DNA of 17,907 nt. Source: Planctomycetota bacterium (lineage in GTDB: Bacteria; Planctomycetota; B15-G4). The translations under genes were made by a program, and so were the position numbers. Shown here one piece after another: positions 1 through 10,456 of the stretch (position 1 is the stretch's first letter; each line of letters begins with the position of its first letter). Under the pieces are notes generated by a model, which saw only the letters and a program-made list of their open reading frames with translations, searched no databases and had not been told where the DNA came from. Where the stretch lies: positions 1 to 17,907 of the forward strand of contig QNBX01000093.1 of NCBI GenBank assembly GCA_003644265.1, given 5' to 3'.

Positions 1-2
1 CA

Positions 3-197
3 CCCGCCCCCGCGCCGCACAGCCCGACCCTGCCCCGCACCCCGCGCGGCGCGGACGACGCGCCGCTGGCCGACGCGAGCCATGTCGACGCAGGGCAGGC
101 CGTGCTGGCCCAGCCCCAGGGCGCCCACGCGCTGCGACCCACGGCGGCCGTGGCCACGCCAGCGCCCCGGCTGGCTCTGGGCGTACGGCTGCTGTAG
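3..197 (+). CDS. Possible C-terminal end of an upstream gene, product unknown
   Basis: The frame beginning at base 3 is open from the window edge to a TAG at 195-197, giving 64 residues rich in Ala, Pro and Leu and ending LALGVRLL. About nine in ten third codon positions in this frame are G or C, as in the real genes nearby. This suggests coding rather than a chance open frame. I recognise no motif, and the fragment has no obvious membrane segment. It lies 166 nt upstream of the copper efflux operon on the same strand, so it could be the last part of a related gene or something unrelated. In sequence this GC-rich, a 64-codon open frame can also occur by chance, so confidence is modest. Confidence 0.4.
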   Translation, partial: PAPAPHSPTLPRTPRGADDAPLADASHVDAGQAVLAQPQGAHALRPTAAVATPAPRLALGVRLL

Positions 198-363
198 GGC
201 CGCGCAGCCCGGTCGCCGCGCTCCCTTCAGAGAGCTTCGCGGCGCCTCGCTGTGCTCGCGCCTCCCGGTGCGAGCGACGCGCGCTCCCTCCGGATCGCGC
301 CGCCTGCCCCCGCGCGTAGCTCGCACGTGATGCCCGTGCCCGCACGCGCACCGGATCCGAACC

Positions 364-1818
364 ATGCCTTTCTTCTTGCGCCGCTCCACGGGCGCCGCGC
401 TGCTGCTGCTCGCCGGACTGTCGGCCGCCTGCAGCTCTCCTCCCCGCGCCTGGCACGGCGAGCAAGACGTCTGGTCTGCCGCCACGCAGCCGGCGCTCGG
501 CGACGGCGAACCGCTGGTCGAGCCCGGACCCGACGCCGATCTGGATGACCTGGTCGCCTGGGCCGTCGCCGCCAGCCCGCGCCTGCGCGCCTCCAGCCAG
601 CGCTGGAGGGCCGCCCTCGAACACGTCGTGCAAGCCGGCTCGCTGCCCGACCCGCGCATCACCTTCGGCTACTTCGTGGAGGAGGTGCAGACGCGCACGG
701 GCCCCATGCAGTGGCGCGTGGGGCTCTCCCAACCGATCCCCTGGCTGGGCGAGCTGGACCTGGCGGACGAGGCCGCGCTGGCCCAGTCGCGCGCGGCGGG
801 CGCGCGCTTCGTGCAGGAGCGCCTGGCGCTGGAGGCGGACGTGCGCGACACCTGGGCCGAGCTGGCCTGGGTCGACGCGGCCGCCGCCATCACCGCCAGC
901 CACCGCGACCTGCTGATCAGCTGGGAGGAGGTCGCGCGCGCACGCTACAGCACCGGCCTGGGCAGCGAGTCCGACGTGATCCGCGCCCAGGTCGAGCTGG
1001 GCACGCTGGACGACCGCGTGCGCACGCTGCGCGATCTGCGCCTGCCCGTGGCCGCGCGCCTCAACGCCGCGCTGGACCGCCCCGCCGCGGCGCCGCTGCC
1101 CGTGCCGCAGCTCGACTCGGCCTCCCCGCTTGCGCTGGACGCCGAGGCGCTGCGCGCCAACCTGGGCAGCAGCTCACCCGAGCTGTTGGCCCTGGATCAC
1201 GAGGTCGAGTCCAAGCAGGCCTTTCTGCACCTGTCCGAGACGGACGCCTGGCCCGACGCGGCGGTGGGAGTGGACTTCACGCGCATCGGACGCGGTGGGG
1301 ACGACGCCGTGGCGCTCACCGCCGGCTTCAGCCTGCCCATCTGGCGCGGGCGCATTCGCGCCGGCATCGCGCGGGCCGAGGCCGAGCTGATGGCCACGCG
1401 CGCGGACCGCGAGGCCGCCCAGAACCGCTTGGCGTCCGAGCTGGAGCTGCTGCTCTACCACATGCGCGACGCCGAACGCCGCGTGAGCCTGTACCGCGAC
1501 TCGCTGCTGCCCAAGGGCCAGGAATCGGTGGCGGCCGTGACCACGGCGTACCAGGCTGGCGCGGCGGGCTTCCTGGACCTGGTGGATGCCGAACGCGTGC
1601 TGCTCGAGTTCCAGTTGGCGGGCGTGCGAGCGCAGGCGGACCGCGACCAGGCCCGGGCCGCCCTGCTGGCCCTCACCGGCGCGCCCGGGAGCCACGCGGA
1701 CGGGGCCAGCGACGCTGGCGACACGAGCGCTGCACGCGCCGCGAGTGGCGCAGACGAGACGAGCACAACACACGACACCGACAGCACCCGCACAACGAGC
1801 ACGGAGACCGCGCCATGA
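364..1818 (+). CDS. TolC-family outer-membrane efflux lipoprotein (CusC/CzcC-like)
   Basis: This 484-residue protein is the likely outer-membrane channel of the tripartite metal pump encoded downstream. The N-terminus has basic residues, a hydrophobic core and a lipobox LSAAC with the acylated Cys at residue 23. Family features follow: SLPDPRITFGY, then GLSQPIPWLGELDLADEAA, an ARARYSTGLGSESDVIRAQ segment, and the repeat-half equivalent AGAAGFLDLVDAERVLLEF. This is the two-fold repeated helical architecture of outer-membrane efflux proteins. The last 45 or so residues are a Ser/Thr/Asp/Ala-rich tail with no hydrophobic content, which is longer than usual for the family. The stop overlaps the adaptor start (ATGA at 1815-1818), implying translational coupling. 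The ATG at 364 has only a weak upstream GGAT; the signal peptide fixes the start. Substrate (copper/silver) is inferred from the neighbours. Confidence 0.92.
   Translation: MPFFLRRSTGAALLLLAGLSAACSSPPRAWHGEQDVWSAATQPALGDGEPLVEPGPDADLDDLVAWAVAASPRLRASSQRWRAALEHVVQAGSLPDPRITFGYFVEEVQTRTGPMQWRVGLSQPIPWLGELDLADEAALAQSRAAGARFVQERLALEADVRDTWAELAWVDAAAAITASHRDLLISWEEVARARYSTGLGSESDVIRAQVELGTLDDRVRTLRDLRLPVAARLNAALDRPAAAPLPVPQLDSASPLALDAEALRANLGSSSPELLALDHEVESKQAFLHLSETDAWPDAAVGVDFTRIGRGGDDAVALTAGFSLPIWRGRIRAGIARAEAELMATRADREAAQNRLASELELLLYHMRDAERRVSLYRDSLLPKGQESVAAVTTAYQAGAAGFLDLVDAERVLLEFQLAGVRAQADRDQARAALLALTGAPGSHADGASDAGDTSAARAASGADETSTTHDTDSTRTTSTETAP
1803..1806 (+). promoter_or_regulatory. Ribosome binding site of the CusB-like adaptor gene
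   Basis: GGAG sits 8 nt upstream of the ATG at 1815, inside the end of the preceding gene. It supports this start over the much longer upstream-open version of the same frame. Confidence 0.6.
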
Positions 1819-3950
1819 CCGCACCCGCCAAGAGCCCCCCTGCCCCGCGCGGCGGCGGCAAGACCCGCATCGTCGTGACTCTGCTGCTGGGCATGGCCCT
1901 GGGTCGCGTGGCCTGCGCGCCCGACGCCCCCGCTGCGGGTGGCGCACTCGACGCAGCCGGGGCGACGCACGCTCCCGCTCACACGCGGCCCGCCGCGCCC
2001 GCAACGATCTGGACCTGCGCCATGGACCCGCAGGTGCGCCTGCCCGATCCCGGCAGCTGCCCCATCTGCTCCATGGACCTGATCCCGCTGGCGCAGGGCG
2101 ACAACGACGGCCTCTCACCGCGCGCGCTGCGGGTGAGCGAGAATGCGGCCGCGCTGGCCGGCCTGGTCACCGCGCCGGTGGAGCGCCGCGCCATCGAGCG
2201 GCAGGTGCGCATGGTCGGCCGCGTGGCCTTCGACGAGACGCGCCTGTCCTACATCACCGCCTGGGTGCCCTCGCGTCTGGACCGCTTGTTCGTGGACTTC
2301 ACCGGCGTACGCGTGCGCAAGGGCGACCACCTGGCGGAGGTCTACAGCCCCAACCTGATCGCCACCCAGCAAGAGCTGCTGGCCGCCGTGCGCGGGCAAC
2401 AGGCCCTGAGCAACGGCGGGCTGGAGATCATGCGTGAGCGCCAGGCCGACTCGGTGCGCTCGGCCCGCGAACGCCTGCGCCTGTGGGGTCTGTCCTCCCG
2501 CCAGATCGACGAGATCGTGGAGGGCGGCGAGCCGCTCGAGCACATCACCATCAACGCGCCCGTGGGCGGCGTCGTGGTGCACAAGAACGCGCTGCAGGGC
2601 GAGTACGTCGAGACCGGCACGCGCATCTACACCATCGCCGACTTGTCCCACGTCTGGGTGGTGCTCGAGGCCTACGAGAAGGACCTGGCCTGGCTGCACT
2701 ACGGGCAACACGTCGACTTCGTGACCGAGTCCTGGCCGGGCGAGACGTTCTCCGGCCGGGTGAGCTTCCTCGACCCCGTGCTCGATGACCGCACGCGCAC
2801 GGTCAAGGTGCGCGTCAACGTCGACAACAGCGAGATGCGCCTCAAGCCCGACATGTTCGTGCGCGCCACGGTGCTGGCGCCCATGACCTCGGGCGGCTGG
2901 CTGGCGGACCCCGAGTTGGCTGGCAGGTGGATGTGCCCCATGCACCCCGAGGCCATGTCCGACGAGGCGGGCGCCTGCCCCACCTGCGGCATGGACCTGG
3001 CGCCCACAGAGGAGCTGGGCTTCACCGCGGTCGAGCCGGGCGAGCTGCCCCTGGTGATCCCGGCCACGGCGCCGCTGCTCACCGGCGAGCGCGCCGTGGT
3101 GTACGTGCGCCTGCCGGGCGACGGCCCGCCCGTGTTCGAGGGTCGCGAGGTCATCCTGGGCCCCCGCGCCGGCGACGACTACGTGGTCAAGCAGGGGCTC
3201 GCGCTGGGCGAGCTGGTGGTGGTGCGCGGCGCCTTCAAGCTGGACAGCGAGCTGCAGATCCGCGCCCGTCCCAGCATGATGAGCCCCGCAGGAGGCGCCC
3301 CCGCGCCGGGACATGATCACGGCGGCACGGCGCAGGCCACGCATGAGTCGATGGGCGCCATGTCCCGCGGCCGCCCGGCAGGCTCGACGGCGCTCAACGA
3401 CGTGACCGATTCCGTGGTCATCTCCACGCCCGTCGCCTTCCGTCACAAGCTGGGCGAGCTGCTGCCGCCGTTGGTGCAGGCCAGCCGCGCGCTGGCGAAC
3501 GACGACGCCCCCGGCGCCCGCGCCGCCGCCGGGACCTTGGTCGCCGCCGTGCAGGCCGTGCCCATGACGGCGCTCGATGCGCCGGCGCACGCCGCCTGGA
3601 TGCCGCTGTCGCGCGCGCTGGGCGACGCCGCCGCGCAGCTGCGGGACGCGTCGGACATCGCCGCGCAACGCGTCGCCCTGCGCGACGCCCACCGCGCCGC
3701 CATCAGCGCCCTGCGCAGCTTCGGCTGGGAGGGCGGCGCAGCCAACTCACCGGCCAGCTCGCTGCCTGCATCCGACGCATCCGACACGCCCGCCCAGGCC
3801 GAAGCGCCCGCGATCTTCCACTGCCCCATGGCCTTCGACGGCGAGGGCGCCGACTGGATCGACACCGGCACCCGCGTCGCCAACCCGTACTACGGCTCGG
3901 CCATGCTGCGCTGCGGCAGCCTGACACAGAGCCTGCGTCGGGAGCCCTGA
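1815..3950 (+). CDS. cusB: Copper/silver efflux periplasmic adaptor, CusB-like, with two metal-binding modules and a DUF3347-like domain
   Basis: This 711-residue membrane-fusion protein links the inner-membrane pump to the outer-membrane channel. Domains in order: an N-terminal membrane anchor or uncleaved signal (about 17-35); a heavy-metal-binding module with WTCAMDP, then CPICSMDLIPL (Cys68, Cys82, Cys85); and the CusB adaptor core (about 105-355: barrel-sandwich hybrid, hairpin and beta-barrel). A second module, WMCPMHP...CPTCGMDL (Cys374, Cys388, Cys391), is inserted before the membrane-proximal domain (about 405-487). A His/Met-rich linker (GHDHGG...HESMGAM, 499-516) follows. The C-terminal domain (about 535-705) ends HCPMAFDGEGADWID and NPYYGSAMLRCGS, matching DUF3347. 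E. coli CusB is about 400 residues, so this form is much longer. The frame stays open far upstream, but the ATGA overlap, GGAG site and the membrane anchor choose 1815. Confidence 0.93.
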   Translation: MTAPAKSPPAPRGGGKTRIVVTLLLGMALGRVACAPDAPAAGGALDAAGATHAPAHTRPAAPATIWTCAMDPQVRLPDPGSCPICSMDLIPLAQGDNDGLSPRALRVSENAAALAGLVTAPVERRAIERQVRMVGRVAFDETRLSYITAWVPSRLDRLFVDFTGVRVRKGDHLAEVYSPNLIATQQELLAAVRGQQALSNGGLEIMRERQADSVRSARERLRLWGLSSRQIDEIVEGGEPLEHITINAPVGGVVVHKNALQGEYVETGTRIYTIADLSHVWVVLEAYEKDLAWLHYGQHVDFVTESWPGETFSGRVSFLDPVLDDRTRTVKVRVNVDNSEMRLKPDMFVRATVLAPMTSGGWLADPELAGRWMCPMHPEAMSDEAGACPTCGMDLAPTEELGFTAVEPGELPLVIPATAPLLTGERAVVYVRLPGDGPPVFEGREVILGPRAGDDYVVKQGLALGELVVVRGAFKLDSELQIRARPSMMSPAGGAPAPGHDHGGTAQATHESMGAMSRGRPAGSTALNDVTDSVVISTPVAFRHKLGELLPPLVQASRALANDDAPGARAAAGTLVAAVQAVPMTALDAPAHAAWMPLSRALGDAAAQLRDASDIAAQRVALRDAHRAAISALRSFGWEGGAANSPASSLPASDASDTPAQAEAPAIFHCPMAFDGEGADWIDTGTRVANPYYGSAMLRCGSLTQSLRREP
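3940..3944 (+). promoter_or_regulatory. Ribosome binding site of the CusA-like pump gene
   Basis: GGGAG lies 9 nt upstream of the ATG at 3954, overlapping the end of the adaptor gene, and supports that start. Confidence 0.6.
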
Positions 3951-3953
3951 GCC

Positions 3954-7610
<3,657 letters not shown>

Positions 7611-7644
7611 CTAGCCGCTCCCATACTCGTCTTCCCTACTGATC

Positions 7645-7648
7645 GGAG
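7645..7648 (+). promoter_or_regulatory. Ribosome binding site of the triple CCxGC protein gene
   Basis: GGAG lies 9 nt before the ATG at 7658. It supports independent translation of a fourth gene 47 nt after the pump. Confidence 0.6.
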
Positions 7649-7657
7649 CATCACTCC

Positions 7658-8374
7658 ATGCATCTCCTCTCCCTGCTGTTGCTGGCCGGCCTGAGCCTGC
7701 CCGCCACCCCGTCCGATGACGCGGCCCTGATCGCCGCCCAGGCGCCCCTGTACCCCCTGACCACCTGCGTGGTGAGCGGTGAGGACCTCGCCGACCCCAC
7801 CGAGATCATCTACCACGTGCAAGACGGCCGCCTGCTGGAGCTGTGCTGCAAGGGCTGCGTCAAGAAGGTCGGCGCCGACCCGGCCGCCTTCATCGCCAAG
7901 CTGGACGCCGCCGCCATCGCGGCCCAGAAGGCCGACTACCCGCTCGACGTGTGCCTGGTGAGCGGCGAGGCCTTTGGCGGCGACATGGGCGAGCCGATCG
8001 ACGTCGTGCACGCCGGCCGCTACGTCAAGCTCTGCTGCGGCGGCTGCACCAAGGGCCTGGCCAAGAACCCCGAGCAGCTGATCGCCAAGCTGGACGCGGC
8101 CACCATGGCGGCCCAGCGGCCCCACTACCCGCTGGACACCTGCCTGGTCTCCGACAAGCCCCTGGGCGACGAGCCGGTCGAGCTGCTGCACGGCACCAAG
8201 CTGGTCCAGCTGTGCTGCAAGGGCTGCAAGAAGAAGTTCCTGGCCGCCCCGGCGGACCTGCTGGCCAAGCTGGACGCGGCCCGCAGCGCCAAGCCCGCGC
8301 GCGCTGACGCCGACGGCATGGGCGATCACGGCGCCGGCATGGAGCTGGAGGTCAAGGGCGCCTCGCGCGGCTGA
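7658..8374 (+). CDS. Secreted protein with three tandem Cys-rich CCxGC (TRASH/YHS-like) repeats, putative periplasmic copper binder
   Basis: This 238-residue protein begins with a signal peptide (MHLLSLLLLAGLSLPA). It then has three copies of a unit of about 62 residues: an Ala/Gln-rich helix, YPLxxCxVS, a short beta segment with a polar loop, LCCxGCxK, and a helix ending in AKLDAA. Cysteines are at 37/63/64/67, 99/126/127/130 and 162/186/187/190. The spacing in unit one is C-x25-C-x3-C, close to the TRASH/YHS metal-binding pattern. A Met/His/Asp-rich tail (DGMGDHGAGMELE) follows. It sits 47 nt after the pump gene and before a terminator-like hairpin, so it is probably the last gene of the efflux operon. 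I infer a periplasmic metal sponge or chaperone delivering copper to the adaptor. A redox role for the paired cysteines is an alternative. I do not recognise a named family for the three-repeat form. Confidence 0.85.
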   Translation: MHLLSLLLLAGLSLPATPSDDAALIAAQAPLYPLTTCVVSGEDLADPTEIIYHVQDGRLLELCCKGCVKKVGADPAAFIAKLDAAAIAAQKADYPLDVCLVSGEAFGGDMGEPIDVVHAGRYVKLCCGGCTKGLAKNPEQLIAKLDAATMAAQRPHYPLDTCLVSDKPLGDEPVELLHGTKLVQLCCKGCKKKFLAAPADLLAKLDAARSAKPARADADGMGDHGAGMELEVKGASRG

Positions 8375-8423
8375 GCCCTCGCGCAGCGGGCGCGCGCCGA
8401 AGCCAGGCCGCGCCGGCGACCCG

Positions 8424-8458
8424 CGCCTCGCGCTCAGGGAGCATCTGAGCGCGAGGCG
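8424..8458. terminator. Perfect 14-bp inverted repeat between convergent genes, likely bidirectional terminator
   Basis: Arms at 8424-8437 and 8445-8458 are exactly complementary, with a 7-nt loop. It lies 50 nt after the efflux operon stop and 31 nt beyond the end of the asnB gene, which runs toward it. Only TT follows on the + strand and there is no T-run on the - strand, so it is not a classical intrinsic terminator. A very GC-rich genome may use such hairpins without a long T-run. Confidence 0.55.
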
Positions 8459-8488
8459 TTGGCCGCGGCCAGGTCGCCCAGCGCCAGG

Positions 8489-10207
8489 TCAGGCCCGGTG
8501 CTTGGCGTCGGGCTCGGCCGCGTCCTCAGTGCCCTCAGCGCCGCTGACGTAGGCGTCGTCGTGCACGCCGGCCACCGCGCGCCCGCTCGGGTCGGCGCTG
8601 GCCGCAAAGGACGGGTCCCAGGCCAGGGCCGCCGGTGAGCTGCAGGCGATGGACTTGCCGCCCGGCACCAGCTCCGCCGCCGCGTCGCCGGGGAAGGCCT
8701 CGGCGAACAGCGCGCGATACAGGTAAGCCTCCTTGGTCGCCGGCGGGTTCACCGGAAAACGGAACGCCGCCGTGCTCAGGTCCTTGTCGCTCACCGACGC
8801 CTCGGCGTGGGCGCGCAAGGAGTCGATCCACGCGTAGCCCACGCCGTCGCTGAACTGCTCCTTCTGACGCCAGAGCACCGACTCGGGCAGCCAGCCCTCG
8901 AAGGCCGCGCGCAGGACGTGCTTCTCCATGCGCCCGTCGCGGATCAGCTTGTGCTCCGCATCGAAGGCCATGGCCACGTCCAGGAAGTGCCGGTCGAGGA
9001 ACGGCACCCGCGCCTCCACCCCCCAGGCCGCCATGGACTTGTTGGCGCGCAGGCAATCAAACTGATGCAGAGCGGCCAGCTTGCGCACGGTCTCTTCGTG
9101 GAACGCGCGCGCGTCCGGCGCCATGTGGAAGTAGAGGTAGCCGCCGAAGATCTCGTCCGCGCCCTCGCCGGAGAGCACCATCTTGACGCCGCTGGCCTTG
9201 ACGTAGCGCGCCAGCAGGAACATGGGCGTGCTGGCGCGGATGCTGGTGACGTCGTAGCTCTCGATATGCCGGATGACGTCGGGCAGCACGTCGAGGCCCT
9301 CCTGCACGCTGTAGGTCACGGCGTGATGCACGCTGTCGAGCGCGTCGGCCACCACGCGCGCGGCGGCCAGGTCAGGCGAACCCTCCAGGCCGATGGCAAA
9401 GCTGTGCAGCCGCGGCCAGTGGGCGGGCGAGCTGCCCTGGTCCTCCACGCGCTGGCCCGCGTAGCGCGCCGCGATGGCGGCCACCAGCGAGGAGTCGAGG
9501 CCGCCTGACAGCAGCACGCCGTAGGGCACGTCGCTCATGAGCTGGCGCCGCACGGCGTCGCACAACGACTCGCGCAGGGCGTCGGCGTCGAGCGCCACGC
9601 CCTGCACCGCGGCGTAGTCGCGCCAAGCGGGCTCGAAGTAGCGCACCGGGCCGTCGCTGTCGGGCGTCATCCAGTGCCCGGGCGGGAACTCGTGCAGCCG
9701 CGGACAGACGTCCACCAGCGCCTTCAGCTCCGACGCCACGTGCAGCCGCCCGCGCTCGTCGAAGCCATAGTAGAGCGGGATCACGCCGATGGGATCGCGG
9801 GCCACCAGCCAGCGCTGGCTGCCGCGGTCGTAGAGCACAAACGCAAAGATGCCCGACAGCTCGTGCAGCAGCTCAGGACCGAGCTCGGCAAAGAGCGGCA
9901 GGATCACCTCGCAGTCGGACGCGGTGGCGAAGGGGTAGTCCTGGCAGCGCTCGCGCAGCTCGGCGTGGTTGTAGATCTCGCCGTTGACCGCCAGCACGAG
10001 CTCGCCGGAGGCGTCGATCAGCGGCTGGGAGCCGCTGGTGGGGTCGACGATGGCCAGGCGCTCGTGGGCCAGCACGGCGTGCTCGTCGGCCCACACGCCG
10101 CTCCAGTCGGGGCCGCGGTGGCGCAAGCGCGCGCTCAGACGCACGGCACGGGTGCGCAGGCCCACGGGGTCGTCGTCGATGCCGAAGATGGCGGTGATGG
10201 AGCACAT
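8489..10207 (-). CDS. asnB: Asparagine synthetase B, glutamine-hydrolysing
   Basis: This 572-residue cytoplasmic enzyme makes asparagine from aspartate, ATP and glutamine. The N-terminal glutaminase domain begins MCSITAIFGI, with Cys2 as the nucleophile once Met is removed, followed by LRHRGPDWSG, AHERLAIVDP and NGEIYN (75-80). The synthetase domain has the PP-loop SGGLDSS (234-240), SGEGADE (346-352), WGVEARVPFLDR and RQKEQFSDGVGY. Similarity to E. coli AsnB (554 residues) runs end to end, including PGG.SIACSS and DPSGRAV near the C-terminus. An acidic tail of about 20 residues is added here. The frame is open further upstream, to an ATG at 10369, but Cys must be residue 2, so the start is 10207. 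There is no good Shine-Dalgarno sequence before it. It is apparently monocistronic, between two hairpins. Confidence 0.97.
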   Translation of the reverse strand: MCSITAIFGIDDDPVGLRTRAVRLSARLRHRGPDWSGVWADEHAVLAHERLAIVDPTSGSQPLIDASGELVLAVNGEIYNHAELRERCQDYPFATASDCEVILPLFAELGPELLHELSGIFAFVLYDRGSQRWLVARDPIGVIPLYYGFDERGRLHVASELKALVDVCPRLHEFPPGHWMTPDSDGPVRYFEPAWRDYAAVQGVALDADALRESLCDAVRRQLMSDVPYGVLLSGGLDSSLVAAIAARYAGQRVEDQGSSPAHWPRLHSFAIGLEGSPDLAAARVVADALDSVHHAVTYSVQEGLDVLPDVIRHIESYDVTSIRASTPMFLLARYVKASGVKMVLSGEGADEIFGGYLYFHMAPDARAFHEETVRKLAALHQFDCLRANKSMAAWGVEARVPFLDRHFLDVAMAFDAEHKLIRDGRMEKHVLRAAFEGWLPESVLWRQKEQFSDGVGYAWIDSLRAHAEASVSDKDLSTAAFRFPVNPPATKEAYLYRALFAEAFPGDAAAELVPGGKSIACSSPAALAWDPSFAASADPSGRAVAGVHDDAYVSGAEGTEDAAEPDAKHRA

Positions 10208-10250
10208 GGTCGGGAGCCGAAGTGGACGGGAGGGCAGCCAAGCTCCCCAT

Positions 10251-10288
10251 GAGATCAGATCGGGCGCCCAGCGCTGCGCCTTGATCTC
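10251..10288 (-). promoter_or_regulatory. Two-part hairpin in the presumed asnB leader
   Basis: A 7-bp outer stem (10251-10257 with 10282-10288) encloses a 5-bp GC stem (10263-10267 with 10276-10280), separated by an asymmetric internal loop. It lies about 44 nt upstream of the asnB ATG. It could be a leader structure affecting translation or early termination. In DNA this GC-rich, some inverted repeats are expected by chance, and I recognise no known riboswitch. Confidence 0.25.
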
Positions 10289-10371
10289 GAGCCCATGCCC
10301 TGCGCGACCCTCAGCAGCGTGGGCGCGTGCAGAGCGCAGACCCTCTCGGACCCACAGCCCCCCCAGCATGC

Positions 10372-10412
10372 GACGAGGGCCGCCCCGGCAAGCTGCCGGG
10401 GCGGCCCTCGTC
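10372..10412 (-). terminator. Perfect 19-bp hairpin downstream of the lamin-tail gene
   Basis: Arms 10372-10390 and 10394-10412 are exactly complementary around a 3-nt loop (AGC). It sits 44 nt beyond the stop of the secreted lamin-tail protein gene and about 165 nt upstream of asnB. That placement suits a terminator separating the two minus-strand genes. No T-run follows on the minus strand, so termination would rest on the stem itself or on Rho. Confidence 0.55.
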
Positions 10413-10456
10413 CGTGCCGCGCGCCCCTACTGGGACGCAGCGGATACTGCCTGGTG

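Noticed and set aside
711..1814. Upstream extension of the adaptor frame, overlapping most of the TolC-like gene
   Set aside because: The extension is an Arg/Gly/Ala-rich translation of the TolC-like gene in another frame. The true start at 1815 has an ATGA overlap, a GGAG site and a membrane anchor.
2115..3692. Long antisense open frame opposite the adaptor gene
   Set aside because: It is a shadow of the high-GC coding frame: low-complexity His/Gly/Arg composition, no motifs, and a well-supported gene on the other strand.
10208..10369. N-terminal extension of AsnB from an upstream ATG
   Set aside because: Class II glutaminase domains need Cys at position 2 as the N-terminal nucleophile, which fixes the start at 10207.
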